DNA from: Streptomyces sp. NBC_01775
GTDB lineage: Bacteria; Actinomycetota; Actinomycetes; Streptomycetales; Streptomycetaceae
Direction: 5' to 3'
NCBI RefSeq assembly: GCF_035917675.1
Contig: NZ_CP109104.1
Span: forward strand, 8,060,001-8,124,000
DNA: 64,000 nucleotides
Shown here: piece after piece, positions 8,445 through 17,595 of the stretch
Position numbering within the stretch: the stretch's first letter is position 1
Layout of the letters: each line of letters opens with the position of its first letter
Notes under the pieces: generated by a model
Databases searched by the model: none
Seen by the model: only the letters and a program-made list of their open reading frames with translations
What the model was told of the DNA's origin: nothing
Made by a program: the position numbers and the translations under genes

Positions 8445-8884
8445 CGGGAGTTCATCCAGCCCTGGGACGCCGGCATGGACGAAGCCGAATGGCAGACCTG
8501 GATCGCCGAAGGCCACGACTTCGGACTCCTGAGTGTCAACGGTCTGCCCGGCCAGGCGCCCGCTGTTGTCCCCACCCACTTCACCAGCGACGGCAGCGAC
8601 CTGTTGATCCACCTCGCCCGTCCCAACCCGGTCTGGAAGGCGATCGAGAACGACCCGAACGTCACCTTCACCGTCACCGGCGACTACGCCTTCATCCCCG
8701 GCACCTGGCGCGCCAAGCCCGACACCTCGCCCACCGACGGCGTCCCCACCAGCTACTACGCGGCCGTGCAGTTCACCTGCCGCGCCCACCTGCTCGACGC
8801 CCCCGAGGCCAAGGCCGAGCTGCTGCGCCGTCAGCTCGCCCACTTCCAGCCCGACGGCGACCACGCCTCTGTCGCCGTCGACCT
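8445..8884 (+). pseudogene. PaiB-like FMN-binding negative transcriptional regulator, both ends lost
   Basis: The frame reads REFIQPWDAGMDEAEWQ, then FGLLSVNGLPGQAPAVVPTH, LLIHLARPNPVWKAIE, GDYAFIPGTWR, VPTSYYAAVQFTCRAHL and LLRRQLAHFQPDGDH. This is the first two-thirds of an FMN-binding split-barrel protein of the PaiB family, normally about 200-215 aa. The start codon is replaced by IS5 sequence. At about 8885 the frame runs into an IS21 fragment on the opposite strand, losing the C-terminal part. FMN-binding capacity is doubtful. Confidence 0.75.
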
Positions 8885-9364
8885 GGTCGGCAGGGTCTTG
8901 TCGAAGACCGGGATGACGACCCGGAACCGTGACCAGGCCAGCCATGCGCACCACAGCGATGTACGTCGTCCGCCGATGCGCGGGCCCTCGCCCCGGTCCC
9001 ATTGCGGCCAGAGCGCCGGTTCGGCGATCCAGGGCCGGTAGACGCGGTGGTGCCCGGATCGGATCCTCGCCTTGGCCTCGGCGACCGCGCGTCGGGTGGT
9101 GCGATCTCCGCCGGTGAAAGCCCATCGCAGTGACCCGCCGGTGGACGATGTCCGCGCGTATCCGCCCCTTCGAGGCGGCAACCAACCCCTCGATCTTGTC
9201 CATGTACTCGTCGATCGGGCGGGCGCGGTGCTGCCGCTCGACGGGACGCTCACCCTGCTCGCGCAGCTGCACATACCGCTTCACCGTGTGGTGGTCGACA
9301 CCGGCCAGTTCGGCCGCGCCGCGATAACCACCACCGTGAGGTCGTACGCCTCCAGGATTTCCAT
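8885..9364 (-). pseudogene. istA: IS21-family transposase (istA) fragment, frameshifted and 3'-truncated
   Basis: On the minus strand from ATG 9364 the sequence begins MEILEAYDLT, then changes frame to GAAELAGVDHHTVKRYV (an IstA helix-turn-helix). It continues to DIVHRRVTAMGF, changes frame again to RTTRRAVAEAKARIR, and goes on to YRPWIAEPALWPQWDRGEGP and AWLAWSRFRVVIPVFDKTLPT. IstA is normally about 400-500 aa. Here only the first 150 or so codons survive, with two frame changes, and the copy is cut off against the PaiB fragment. No istB is present. Confidence 0.8.
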
Positions 9365-9383
9365 GATTTCCCTGCTGTTCTTC

Positions 9384-9410
9384 ACGCCGGCCAGCTTCGC
9401 TGGCCGGCGT
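9384..9410. terminator. Strong hairpin upstream of the istA relic
   Basis: ACGCCGGCCAGC-TTC-GCTGGCCGGCGT forms a perfect 12-bp stem with a 3-nt loop, without a following T-run on either strand. It lies just 5' of the istA start, so it may belong to the IS21 end or act as an intrinsic terminator protecting the element from outside transcription. Confidence 0.5.
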
Positions 9411-9803
9411 CCGTCCAGGCCCGGGGAGGTTTCCGGCCGCCAATGGGGAAGCTCGCGGCCACAAAGTGCTAGATAAACAGCCGCCTACGGGGAGCATCCA
9501 CCGGCCGCCGTCAACCAGACAAGGGTGGCTCTCACAGTACCTGGATCACCAGGGTCTCCCAGACGTCCAGGACGCCTGTCAACCTGTTTGAGCTGGCTCC
9601 CAGCCACACAGAGGAGAAGTGATGGATCCACGGGAGGCGCGCACGACGGCCGCCCGAGAACCCGTACCGGGCGCCCTCAACGAAAGCGCCGACAACACTC
9701 CATGGACACGCGCCGCAGCTTTACCCCCCATCAGTTCAATTCAGCTGCACCGGACGCGCGACCGCGTCAGCACATGCTTCCACGACAGAAGGAACGAAGA
9801 CCA
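9411..9803. other. Intergenic region before the SDR gene
   Basis: About 390 bp with no recognisable gene. Open frames run through it into the SDR, but their codons show no family similarity and the SDR has its own ribosome-binding site. The segment presumably carries the SDR promoter; no clear -35/-10 pair was picked out. Confidence 0.4.
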
Positions 9804-10607
9804 ATGGCGGACAACCAGTTCACCACTCACGCAGACCTTTTCGATCTGAGTGGGAAATACGCACTTGTCACTGGCGGCACCAGGGGCATTGGGATGATGA
9901 TAGCGCGCGGCCTTCTGCAGGCGGGCGCCCGCGTCATTATCAGCTCACGCAAGGCAGACACGTGCGCGGAGGCACAGCATCTACTGTCCGAATTCGGCGA
10001 CGTTCAAGCAATCCCCGCCGACCTGTCCAGGTACGACGAGTGTCAGCGCCTCGCTGATCTTGTCAAGGTCGACTCGGAACGCCTGGACATCCTCGTCAAC
10101 AACGCGGGAGCGATGTGGCGCGAGCCGCTGGAGACGTTCCCGGACGAGGCCTGGGACTCAGTGATCGACCTCAACCTCAAGTCGCCGTTCTGGCTGGTGC
10201 AGGCGCTGCTCCCCGCACTTCGCAGGGCGGGCACCGCCGATGATCCCGCGCGGATCATCAACATCGGCAGTATCGCCGCCATCCACGTCGCCGAGTCGCC
10301 CAACTACTCGTACGCCAGCAGCAAAGCGGCACTCCATCAACTCACCAGAGTGCTTGCCAGAGAACTGGGCCCACAGCACGTCACGGTGAACGCGGTAGCC
10401 CCAGGACCGTTCCCGTCGCAGATGATGGCGTCCACGCTCGATGCCATCGGCGACACGATCGCGGCGAAGGCCCCTCTGCGCCGGCTCGGCCGCGACGACG
10501 ACATGGCAGGTATCGCCGCGTTCCTCGCCAGTCGGGCCGGGTCCTATCTGACGGGCACCATCATCCCGGTCGACGGCGGCATCGCCACGACCGCATCAGG
10601 TACCTAG
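9804..10607 (+). CDS. SDR-family oxidoreductase
   Basis: The start ATG at 9804 has GAAGGAACGAAG upstream, and the product (267 aa) has the usual classical-SDR length. Visible motifs are TGGTRGIG for the NAD(P) pyrophosphate near residue 23, NNAG near 99, the catalytic Ser in INIGSIAA and YASSK with the catalytic Tyr and Lys. APGPFPS and a C-terminal GTIIPVDGG follow. These are features of 3-oxoacyl-ACP-reductase-like or gluconate-dehydrogenase-like SDRs; the substrate cannot be told. An XRE-type regulator lies 121 bp downstream on the same strand and may control it. Confidence 0.9.
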   Translation: MADNQFTTHADLFDLSGKYALVTGGTRGIGMMIARGLLQAGARVIISSRKADTCAEAQHLLSEFGDVQAIPADLSRYDECQRLADLVKVDSERLDILVNNAGAMWREPLETFPDEAWDSVIDLNLKSPFWLVQALLPALRRAGTADDPARIINIGSIAAIHVAESPNYSYASSKAALHQLTRVLARELGPQHVTVNAVAPGPFPSQMMASTLDAIGDTIAAKAPLRRLGRDDDMAGIAAFLASRAGSYLTGTIIPVDGGIATTASGT

Positions 10608-10728
10608 GCGTCGGCGCGGGCCTTTTCCTGCTACGGCGCTGGGCGCATGCCGCGTGTGAGGGGGTGCGTAGCCGTCGGGGTACCAGCAGAACCTCCCTTC
10701 GCCTGCGGACAGGGCCTATGGTGAAGGC

Positions 10729-11619
10729 GTGGCCACGATCGATCTACGCACTGAGATCAAGGAATTCCTGAGCTCGCGTCGCGCGCGGATCGCGCCCGAG
10801 CGGGCCGGACTGCCCGCCTACGGCGGCAACCGCCGGGTCAAAGGTCTGCGTCGCGAAGAGGTAGCTCTACTAGCAGGGGTATCGGTCGACTACTACGTGC
10901 GTATGGAGCGCGGCAGCCTCACCGGCGCCTCCGACGGGGTGCTCGACGCGTTGGCCTCTGCCTTGCAACTTGACGAGGCCGAGCGCGATCACCTATTCCA
11001 CCTTGCGCGGCAGTCCAGGGCGCCCGGCGGTCCACGCCGCCGGCGACCCGCCGTGACGGTGCGTCCGGCGCTTCAGCAGGTGCTCGACGCCATCACCGAT
11101 GCGCCGGCTTGGATTTGCAACGGCCGTTATGACGTGCTGGCCATGAATCAACTTGCCCGCGCGCTGTATTCACCGGTGCTGGCCGACACGCGACGGCCGG
11201 CGAACACCGCGCGGTTCGTGTATCTAGATCCCGAAGCGGCAAAAACGTTCTTCGTCGACTATGGCCGAATCGCCTGCGATGTGGCCGCGAAGCTACGCAT
11301 GGAAGCCGGCCGCAATCCGCACGACGAGGAGCTGATCGCCCTAGTCGGTGAACTGTCAACACGCAGTGAACTATTTCGGCAGCGGTGGGCATCTCAGGAC
11401 GTTCGGCTCCACCGGTCCGGACGCAAGCGTGTGCACCATCCGGTAGCGGGCCGGCTCGACCTGGACGTCGAGTCGATGGAGACGCCTGCCGAACCCGGCC
11501 TGCTCCTGAACGTCTACACCGCGCCCGCTGGCACGGCGACCGCGGACGGTCTAGCCCTATTGGCGTCATGGGCGGCCGGCAGGGAGAGGCTGGAGAACAA
11601 GATTCAAGCACTCGGCTGA
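10729..11619 (+). CDS. XRE-family transcriptional regulator with MmyB-like ligand domain
   Basis: A 296-aa protein starting at GTG 10729. The N-terminal region has the helix-turn-helix of this family (GLRREEVALLAGVSVDYYVRMERG, residues about 43-66). A longer domain resembling MmyB follows, with conserved APAWICNGRYDVLAMN, FVYLDPEAAKTFFVDY and a basic VRLHRSGRKRVHHPVAGRLDL segment. In Streptomyces such genes usually sit beside one SDR or other oxidoreductase that they control, and an SDR precedes this one. The bound ligand is unknown in most members. Confidence 0.9.
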   Translation: MATIDLRTEIKEFLSSRRARIAPERAGLPAYGGNRRVKGLRREEVALLAGVSVDYYVRMERGSLTGASDGVLDALASALQLDEAERDHLFHLARQSRAPGGPRRRRPAVTVRPALQQVLDAITDAPAWICNGRYDVLAMNQLARALYSPVLADTRRPANTARFVYLDPEAAKTFFVDYGRIACDVAAKLRMEAGRNPHDEELIALVGELSTRSELFRQRWASQDVRLHRSGRKRVHHPVAGRLDLDVESMETPAEPGLLLNVYTAPAGTATADGLALLASWAAGRERLENKIQALG

Positions 11620-11792
11620 CATTCCAACCTTTTCAGTCCGTCTGAGTCAGCGCTGAACGATCGGCAAGAGCGTCGGGCCCACGTTGGGAATGCCTTTCGA
11701 GTGGTCGTAAGTTGACTTGGGCACCCGCAGTTGGGGCGCAGGCAAACCCAGTCGGGGTCGCCGATCCACCAACGATGACCATTCGAAGACAC
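11604..11792 (-). CDS. Small Cys-containing frame directly after murE (uncertain)
   Basis: A GTG at 11792, 3 bp after the murE stop codon, opens a 62-codon frame on the same strand. The product begins MSSNGHRWWIGDPDWVC, contains a Cys cluster (CLRPNCGCP) and has a basic C-terminal half. The spacing would allow translational coupling to murE, but no ribosome-binding site, family or homologue was recognised. Its end overlaps the 3' end of the convergent regulator gene. It may be a chance frame. Confidence 0.2.
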   Translation of the reverse strand: MSSNGHRWWIGDPDWVCLRPNCGCPSQLTTTRKAFPTWARRSCRSFSADSDGLKRLECQPSA

Positions 11793-11795
11793 TGC

Positions 11796-13286
11796 CTAGT
11801 GCCGTACGGCTGACAGCTCGCGCACCGTCGCCATGTCGCTGAACGGGATCAGCCGGTCGCCGACGATCTGGTACGGCTCGCTGCCCTTCCCCGCGACCAG
11901 CACGATGTCGGCCGGCCCGGCGGCGGACAGGGCGAAGGCGATGGCCTCGCGGCGGTCGGCGATCCGCTCGAAGGGGGTGCCGGTGGCCGTGAGACCCGGA
12001 GCGATCTGGTCCATGATCGCCTCGGGGTCCTCGTCACGGGGATTGTCCGAGGTGAGCACGCACAGGTCGGAGTGGGACCCGGCGATCTCGCCCATCTGGG
12101 CCCGCTTGGTGACGTCCCGGTCGCCTCCGCAGCCGAAGACCGTGATGACGCGTGCGGCGGCGAAGTCCCCGATGGCGGCGAGCACTTTGCCCAGGGAGTC
12201 GGGCGAGTGCGCGTAGTCCACGATCACGGAAGCGCCCTGCGGAGCCTCGAACCGTTCCAGCCGCCCGGGGACCGGGGGCATCCGGTCGAGCGCCGCCACC
12301 AGACCGGCCAGGTCATGGCCCAGCAGATGGCATGCGGCCAGGGTGGCCAGGGCGTTGGCGACCGAGAACCTGCCGGGCACGGGGATCGCGGCGGGATACT
12401 TGCGCCCGTCGTGGTGGAGCGTGAACCGCGTGCCGAAGGCGTCCATGTCCAGGTCGGTCGCCCGGTAGTCGGCTTCGGCGTCCAGGGCGTACGTACGGAC
12501 CAGGCCCGGCATCATGGCCGGAACCAGCGCGCCGACCGGGTCGTCCGCGTTGACCACCGCGCGTCGGCAGAGTCCGTCGAAGAGCCGGAGTTTGGCATCC
12601 CGGTAGTGCTCCATCGTGCCGTGGTCGTCCAGGTGGTCCTGGGTGAGGTTGGTGAAGATGCCCACGTCGATGAAGGAGTGGTCGATCCGGTGGTTCAGCA
12701 GGCCCATCGAGGTGGCCTCCAGGACCACGGTGCCCACCTCGTGGTCGCGCATGTGCCCCAGCAGATACTGGAAGTCCGGTGACTCCGGGGTGGTCAGCAC
12801 CGAGCGCGGCATCGGGATCAGCTCGTCCCCGATCCGGTTCCCGCCCGTCCCGATCACGCCCACCTTCGCGCCCTCGGCGATCCGCAGCACGGACTCCACC
12901 ATGTACGAGACGGACGTCTTCCCGTTGGTGCCGGTGACGGCCACCATGTCCATCGCCCGGCCGGGCTCCCCGTAGTAACGCGAGGTGATCAGCGCTGCGG
13001 CCTTACGGGTGTCGGCCACCCGCACGACGCAGGCGCCTTCCGCCGACGGCCATACCGCTGCGGGAAGACCGGGCGCGGGCTCCTCGACGAGTACCGCGAC
13101 GGCGCCCCGCGCCAGCGCGGAACCGACGGCCTCGGGGCCGCCCTCGCGGTGCCCGGGTACCGCGATGAAGAGTGAACCCGGCGAGACGCGGTGGGCATCG
13201 AAGCATGCTCCCGCGGTGACTCTCGTCCCCGGATCGCCCAGAAGTACTTCGTGGTCGTGCCCGGCCAGCAACTCGCTCAGCTTCAC
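11796..13286 (-). CDS. murE: MurE-family UDP-MurNAc-tripeptide ligase (stand-alone paralogue)
   Basis: A 496-aa Mur ligase. It shows the ATP-binding loop GTNGKTSVSYM near residue 118, TTPESPDFQYLL, EATSMGL with the substrate-contacting Ser, the carbamylated-Lys region YRDAKLRLFDG, the VDYAHSPDSL motif and DNPRDEDP, the DNPR box of enzymes that add meso- or LL-diaminopimelate. The activity is addition of the third amino acid to UDP-MurNAc-Ala-Glu. It lies outside any dcw cell-division cluster, so it is probably an extra copy. Streptomyces makes LL-DAP, but the residue preference of this copy cannot be decided. Confidence 0.88.
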   Translation of the reverse strand: MKLSELLAGHDHEVLLGDPGTRVTAGACFDAHRVSPGSLFIAVPGHREGGPEAVGSALARGAVAVLVEEPAPGLPAAVWPSAEGACVVRVADTRKAAALITSRYYGEPGRAMDMVAVTGTNGKTSVSYMVESVLRIAEGAKVGVIGTGGNRIGDELIPMPRSVLTTPESPDFQYLLGHMRDHEVGTVVLEATSMGLLNHRIDHSFIDVGIFTNLTQDHLDDHGTMEHYRDAKLRLFDGLCRRAVVNADDPVGALVPAMMPGLVRTYALDAEADYRATDLDMDAFGTRFTLHHDGRKYPAAIPVPGRFSVANALATLAACHLLGHDLAGLVAALDRMPPVPGRLERFEAPQGASVIVDYAHSPDSLGKVLAAIGDFAAARVITVFGCGGDRDVTKRAQMGEIAGSHSDLCVLTSDNPRDEDPEAIMDQIAPGLTATGTPFERIADRREAIAFALSAAGPADIVLVAGKGSEPYQIVGDRLIPFSDMATVRELSAVRH

Positions 13287-13854
13287 AGAGGTCCTCTCAG
13301 GGGTGTGGCCGGGCCCGCCGGGTCGCGGGAAGCGAACCGGCGGTACGCCAGGGGCGCGGGCCGCAGGGGGATGGTGCGGGAGGCGGGATGTGCGGTACGG
13401 GGATGCGCGGTGGGGGAGCGTGCGGTGGGGGAGTTCGTGCAGCGGAGATGCGGTGCGGGAGCCCGCGGAATGCGTCGGCAGAGGCTCAGGAGGAGGCCGC
13501 GGTGCGCCGGGTCCGCCGTGGAGGTCCTTCCTGCGGGCGCCTGGGCATGGCGGGAAGGGGGAGGCGGGAGAACCGGACGCGCGGGCCCGTCGGGAAAGTT
13601 GCTAGCCGTGGCCGTGCAGCGCACGGCAGCGCGCCCGGGGCGCGACGGGACCCAGCGGGCGAGGGGCCCGGACCGGGCTCTCCGTCACCACATGTGTATG
13701 TCCCATACGGAGAGTGTACGTGGCCCGGAGCGCCCGCCCCCGCGGGAACAGGCTCCGGTCCGCTCCGCCCCCGCTGACCTGCTGCTGTCCGGGCCGCACA
13801 CTGCCGTGATCGGCATGTAGCAGATCGACTCCTCGCGCACATGGGCGCCGGGCT
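13287..13854. other. Long intergenic region upstream of murE
   Basis: About 570 bp between murE and a decayed TetR gene. Its high GC keeps many frames open, none convincing. Around 13690-13725 the sequence TGTGTATGTCCCATACGGAGAGTGTACG is AT-richer and partly symmetric (GTATGTCCCATAC), so it could be a promoter or a TetR-type operator left from the decayed regulator next to it. This is tentative. Confidence 0.35.
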
Positions 13855-14335
13855 TCACTGTGGCGATTCGGGCGGGGTGGGAGGGACGGTGATCCCCGCG
13901 AGGATGATGTCGGCGACGGTCTCGGCGTGGTCCCGTAGCTCGGTCGGAGTGCTCGGAATGTCGGCTCCGGGCAGTCGCGCTTCGACGGGAAGGAGGAACG
14001 GGCCGCAGCCTCCGTTGGTGACGAGGTAATGGAGTGTGGCGTAGGGAAGGGGCCGGATCCGGCCGGCGGTGACCAGGCGATCGAGGAGTCGTTCGACACC
14101 GGGCCGCTGCGGATTGATGAACCGTTCGATGACGAAGCGGATGCGCGGGCTGTCGACAGACCCCTCGTGGTTCATGACGCGGACGACCTGGGGGTGAGCG
14201 GCGGCAAGGGACCTGGCCGACGATGCCCTGCCGTAGGGCCGGCAGATCGTCGACCTCCGGGCTCTCGGCGGCCTGTTTCTGCGCCGCGACCCGTATGACG
14301 ATCAGGCGGACGCCTGCCTCGAGATACCCGTGCCG
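13855..14335 (-). pseudogene. TetR/AcrR-family regulator, N-terminus lost and frameshifted
   Basis: The 3' part encodes a clean TetR ligand-domain C-terminus: NHEGSVDSPRIRFVIERF, GVERLLDRLVTAGRIRPLPY, LHYLVTNGGCGPFLLPVEAR and a last helix LRDHAETVADIILAGI. Upstream, with a frame change near 14190, homology continues as SLAAAHPQVVRVM preceded by GYLEAGVRLIVIRVAAQKQAAE. The DNA-binding N-terminal domain (about 50 residues) is missing. It cannot bind DNA as a normal TetR and is read as decayed. Confidence 0.7.
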
Positions 14336-14377
14336 GTTACCCCGTGCCGATTATGCCGTCCCGGTTGCCCGTCCCGC

Positions 14378-15865
14378 TCACACCGACCGGAAGCCGATGC
14401 CGAGCAGGCTCGCGGCTGCTTTGTGGTCGGCGGCATGGTGGCCGACTGACAGTGACCAGTGATGGCCGACGCCGGTCGCGCTCCACTCGTCCACCCATTC
14501 ACCGGGGTCGCGGCCGAAGTCGACGCGGCTGGTGGTGTTGCCGATCTTCAGCAGCGGACCGGGGACGACCCTGCCTTCGGAGGCGATGAAGGACAGGCTG
14601 CCGTCGGCGTCCTGACCCAGCCCCAGGAGCGTGACGGGGCCGTGCTGGACGTCGCACTCGACGCTGACGCCCCAGCCGCGCTTGCCGTGGTAGACGCCGA
14701 GCCCGCGCAGCAGCGGGTTGCGGGAGGCGACCGCGAGGTTGGCGGGGCCGTCGTGGCCCATTTCGACGACTCCGTCCTCGAAGTTCAGCGCTTGGATCTC
14801 GGTGAACGACCCGCCGTCGCCGACGCTTTGGGAGGCGAGCTGCGCCACGGTGGTGCGCAACTCGTACTCGCCGGTCGCGGGGATACCGCGAGCGGTCAGC
14901 AGCGAGGCGCCGAGGATCATCCCGGCGCCGAGGCGCTCGTGCTGCTCGCCGTCCAGGCCGCGGTGGTAGTAGGCGAGCGTGTCCAGGCCGAAGTCGTCGA
15001 CGAGGCGGTCCAGGGCGACCGAGACGGTGGCGCCCCAGGCGAAGTCCCCCTCCGCGACGGTGTCGTCGAGGGTGAAGATCTTCCGCGCGAGGTCCATCCG
15101 CTCCCTGGTCTCGGCATCGGTCACCTTCTCCACACGGTGTCGCAGGTCGTCGAACTCCAGCACCTCGATGTGCGAGCCGAAGGTGGCGGGCAACAGGGTC
15201 AGGTCGGTCGAGACGTCGAGCATCCCGGGGTAGAGGTGGCCCATGAGACCGTGCCGGGCTTCCCGCAGGGCGGCCCGTACGTGGGCGGCGCGGATCCACT
15301 GCTCGATGCGCCGCCACGCTGATTCCTGGCGCAGCCATCCGGACACCGACCGGAAGGGGATGCCGGCGCGGCGGAAGACGTTGCCGACCTCGGGGACGGG
15401 GCACTGGCCGCAGTAGGCGAGCCAGGCGCCGGTGTCGAAGGCGGCGTGGTCCATCTTCGCGGTGGGCTGAAGGTCGATCACCAGCACCGGGGTGTTCGCG
15501 CGCTGGGCGATCGGCAGCACCATCGAGGAGGTCAGATAGGTGGTCAGGAAGAGCACGATCAGGTCGCAGTCCGCCCGGCGCAGCTTCTCGGCCGCTGCGG
15601 CGCCCTCCTGGGCGTCGGAGATGAATCCGGCGTCGGTGACCTCGGTGCCCATCGCCTGGAAGCGCCGCGCCACGTAGCCGGCCGATTCCCGCAACTGGGG
15701 GAGCAGCCCGGGGAACTGCGGCCAGTACGTGCCCAGACCCCCTGACACGAGTCCGATGCGAGTGGGCCGTCCGGCCGCTGTCGGGAGCAGGCCGAGCAGT
15801 GCGGCGGCGCGGTCTTCGGCGGGCTCCGTGGCCGGGGAAGTGGAGTCTGTCGTTGTCGTGCGCAT
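14378..15865 (-). CDS. L-arabinose/L-fucose isomerase-like protein
   Basis: A 495-aa protein with GAGGAG before ATG 15865. The N-terminal domain reads IGLVSGGLGTYWPQFPGL and has CDLIVLFLTTYLTSSMVLP and PVLVIDLQP. The middle has TFGSHIEVLEFDDLRHRVE, and the C-terminal part LLKIGNTTSRVDFG and GVGHHWSLSVGHH, which resembles the arabinose isomerase metal/substrate region. The family interconverts aldoses and ketoses and typically needs a divalent metal. It lies 69 bp downstream of the MFS gene on the same strand, so the pair probably forms an operon for a plant cell-wall sugar. The substrate is not decided. Confidence 0.85.
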   Translation of the reverse strand: MRTTTTDSTSPATEPAEDRAAALLGLLPTAAGRPTRIGLVSGGLGTYWPQFPGLLPQLRESAGYVARRFQAMGTEVTDAGFISDAQEGAAAAEKLRRADCDLIVLFLTTYLTSSMVLPIAQRANTPVLVIDLQPTAKMDHAAFDTGAWLAYCGQCPVPEVGNVFRRAGIPFRSVSGWLRQESAWRRIEQWIRAAHVRAALREARHGLMGHLYPGMLDVSTDLTLLPATFGSHIEVLEFDDLRHRVEKVTDAETRERMDLARKIFTLDDTVAEGDFAWGATVSVALDRLVDDFGLDTLAYYHRGLDGEQHERLGAGMILGASLLTARGIPATGEYELRTTVAQLASQSVGDGGSFTEIQALNFEDGVVEMGHDGPANLAVASRNPLLRGLGVYHGKRGWGVSVECDVQHGPVTLLGLGQDADGSLSFIASEGRVVPGPLLKIGNTTSRVDFGRDPGEWVDEWSATGVGHHWSLSVGHHAADHKAAASLLGIGFRSV

Positions 15866-15934
15866 CGAGCTCCTCGGATGTGTACGGCGGCCTGCGAACG
15901 TGGGGGCGTACGCCCGGCGTCAGGGTGTCCGGCA

Positions 15935-17305
15935 TCAGGGCGTGACGAGCTGGGCCTCCGGCTGGGCACTGGCGGGGGCGGCTGCCGCGCGGGGCACGAG
16001 CACGCGGATGATGAAGATGCCCACGGCCATGGCGACGGCCATGCAGGCGGTGATCGACCACAGCAGCAGGGAGGGGCTGAACTCCAGGAGCGCGGGCGTG
16101 AAGAAGGCCGCCAGCGCGAATGTGGCCCGGGAGAGGGCGTAGGTCAGCCCCTGGGAGGTGCCACGGGTGTCGGCCGGGAGGAGGAGCTGTGACCACACTT
16201 TGTAATTGGCCTCGCCTGCCAGGGGGTTGGAGAGCTGGTACAGGACGCAGTACGCGAGCATCCCGGACAGTACGGCGCCCCCGGTGAAGCTGGGGATGGC
16301 GAAGGCGACGGTCTGCACCACCGCGGCGACGAGGAACAGCCGGTCGCGCCACGCCGTATCGGCGACCCGGACGAACACCAGGCCCATCGCCAGCGCGACC
16401 GGGAGGAAGGCCAGGTTCAGGCCGGTCGCCAGGCTTTGCGAGGCGTCGCTGACGGTGACGAGGAAGTACGTGCCGAACTGCCCGAAGGTGTTGGCGCCGA
16501 GTCCCCAGACGACGTAGAAGGCGAAGGTGGCGGCCATCGGCAGCAGGACCGACTTGTGCAACAGGCTCTTCAGCGCGGGGCGGCCGGGCCGCTGAGCCCC
16601 TTGGACATCGACGGCGGGGACGGTGGAGGGGGAGCCCGGCTCGTACGGCATCGGGATGTCGTCCGAAGGCGCCTCCGGCGACGCGTTCTCCGGCGCCTCC
16701 GCCGACAGCACCGCGAGCCGCGACCGCAGGGCCCAGGTCACCAGGGCCGCGAGGGCGAGGTGACCGATGATCAGACGAGTGCCGAGTTGCCCCATGGCCG
16801 AGAGGGCGAAGCCGAGCAGGGTGGTGACGGCGATGCCGACGGTCCACATGACCTGGGTGAAGGCGACCAGACGGCCGCGCGCCCAGGCGGGCACCGCCTC
16901 CGACACCACGGCCAGTGAGGTGGGCAGGTCGGCGCCGGCCGCGAGCCCGGCGATGATGACACCGGTCAGCAGTACCTTGTCGTTCGGTGCCAGCGTGATG
17001 GTGAGCGCGCCGCAGCTGTAGCAGAGGATGTCCAGGTTGTAGACCCGGCGTCGGCCGAGGAGGTCCGCGAGCCAGCCGCCGACGAGTGAGCCGAGGGCGA
17101 TGCTGAAGGTGACGATCGCACTGATGGCGCCGGCCATCCACACGCCCATCCCGAAGCTCTCCCGCCAGATGGCCAGGCTCACCGAGATGCCGATGAGCAG
17201 GCCGGAGTCGAGGTAGGACGCCATCCCCGACAGGACGGCGAGCCGCCAATACCGGCCCGGCAGGCGCCGCTTGGCGGGGGAGGAGCCGGTCGGGTCCTTG
17301 GCCAT
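15935..17305 (-). CDS. MFS sugar transporter
   Basis: 456 aa from ATG 17305 with about 12 hydrophobic segments. The loop between helices 2 and 3 contains GGWLADLLGRRRVYNLD, matching the sugar-porter type GX3DRXGRR signature. A hydrophilic central loop (about residues 215-250) separates the two six-helix halves. The start is supported by the absence of good codon use upstream and by the two operator-like palindromes in the leader. It is transcribed divergently from the large glycoside hydrolase at 17596 and likely imports sugar released by that enzyme. Confidence 0.88.
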   Translation of the reverse strand: MAKDPTGSSPAKRRLPGRYWRLAVLSGMASYLDSGLLIGISVSLAIWRESFGMGVWMAGAISAIVTFSIALGSLVGGWLADLLGRRRVYNLDILCYSCGALTITLAPNDKVLLTGVIIAGLAAGADLPTSLAVVSEAVPAWARGRLVAFTQVMWTVGIAVTTLLGFALSAMGQLGTRLIIGHLALAALVTWALRSRLAVLSAEAPENASPEAPSDDIPMPYEPGSPSTVPAVDVQGAQRPGRPALKSLLHKSVLLPMAATFAFYVVWGLGANTFGQFGTYFLVTVSDASQSLATGLNLAFLPVALAMGLVFVRVADTAWRDRLFLVAAVVQTVAFAIPSFTGGAVLSGMLAYCVLYQLSNPLAGEANYKVWSQLLLPADTRGTSQGLTYALSRATFALAAFFTPALLEFSPSLLLWSITACMAVAMAVGIFIIRVLVPRAAAAPASAQPEAQLVTP

Positions 17306-17369
17306 GTCGCGACTCCGTTGTCGGATGGTCAACAGGTGAGGTGCGGCGAGGCAGCGACTGTAAGACTGA

Positions 17370-17383
17370 TTGGAACGTTCCAA
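17370..17383. promoter_or_regulatory. LacI-type operator (TTGGAACGTTCCAA)
   Basis: A perfect 14-bp palindrome with central CG, the hallmark of LacI/GalR-family sites. It lies 65 bp upstream of the MFS start codon in the divergent promoter region. The LacI-family gene at the far end of the locus is the natural candidate repressor. Confidence 0.75.
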
Positions 17384-17495
17384 CAAGATGCAGCAAGGAA
17401 TCGGCGCCAAATATTCGGAGTGGGCTGCCCGTTGGGATCGGTGATTCGCGGAGTGTCCCCTCCTTTCTTGGTTGCGAGCGGGCAACCTCTGATGT

Positions 17496-17505
17496 AAAAC
17501 GTTTT
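17496..17505. promoter_or_regulatory. Second LacI-type operator (AAAACGTTTT)
   Basis: AAAACGTTTT within GTAAAACGTTTTGC is another CG-centred palindrome, 91 bp before the glycoside hydrolase start. The spacing between the two palindrome centres is about 124 bp, so each divergent gene has its own site, and looping between them is possible. The two half-sites differ, so one may be bound by another LacI-family protein. Confidence 0.6.
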
Positions 17506-17595
17506 GCTCCCCTGCTCGTTGCGTCGACCTCGCAGCCGTTCCCCCCAACTGGACTTTGATCGACCTCCCGACGTCCGTGGAAGGACCGTGCGTCC

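Noticed and set aside
8190..9041. A single flavin-binding fusion protein encoded by the continuous frame
   Set aside because: Its parts belong to IS5 transposases in two registers, a PaiB-like domain without ends, and antisense IS21 sequence.
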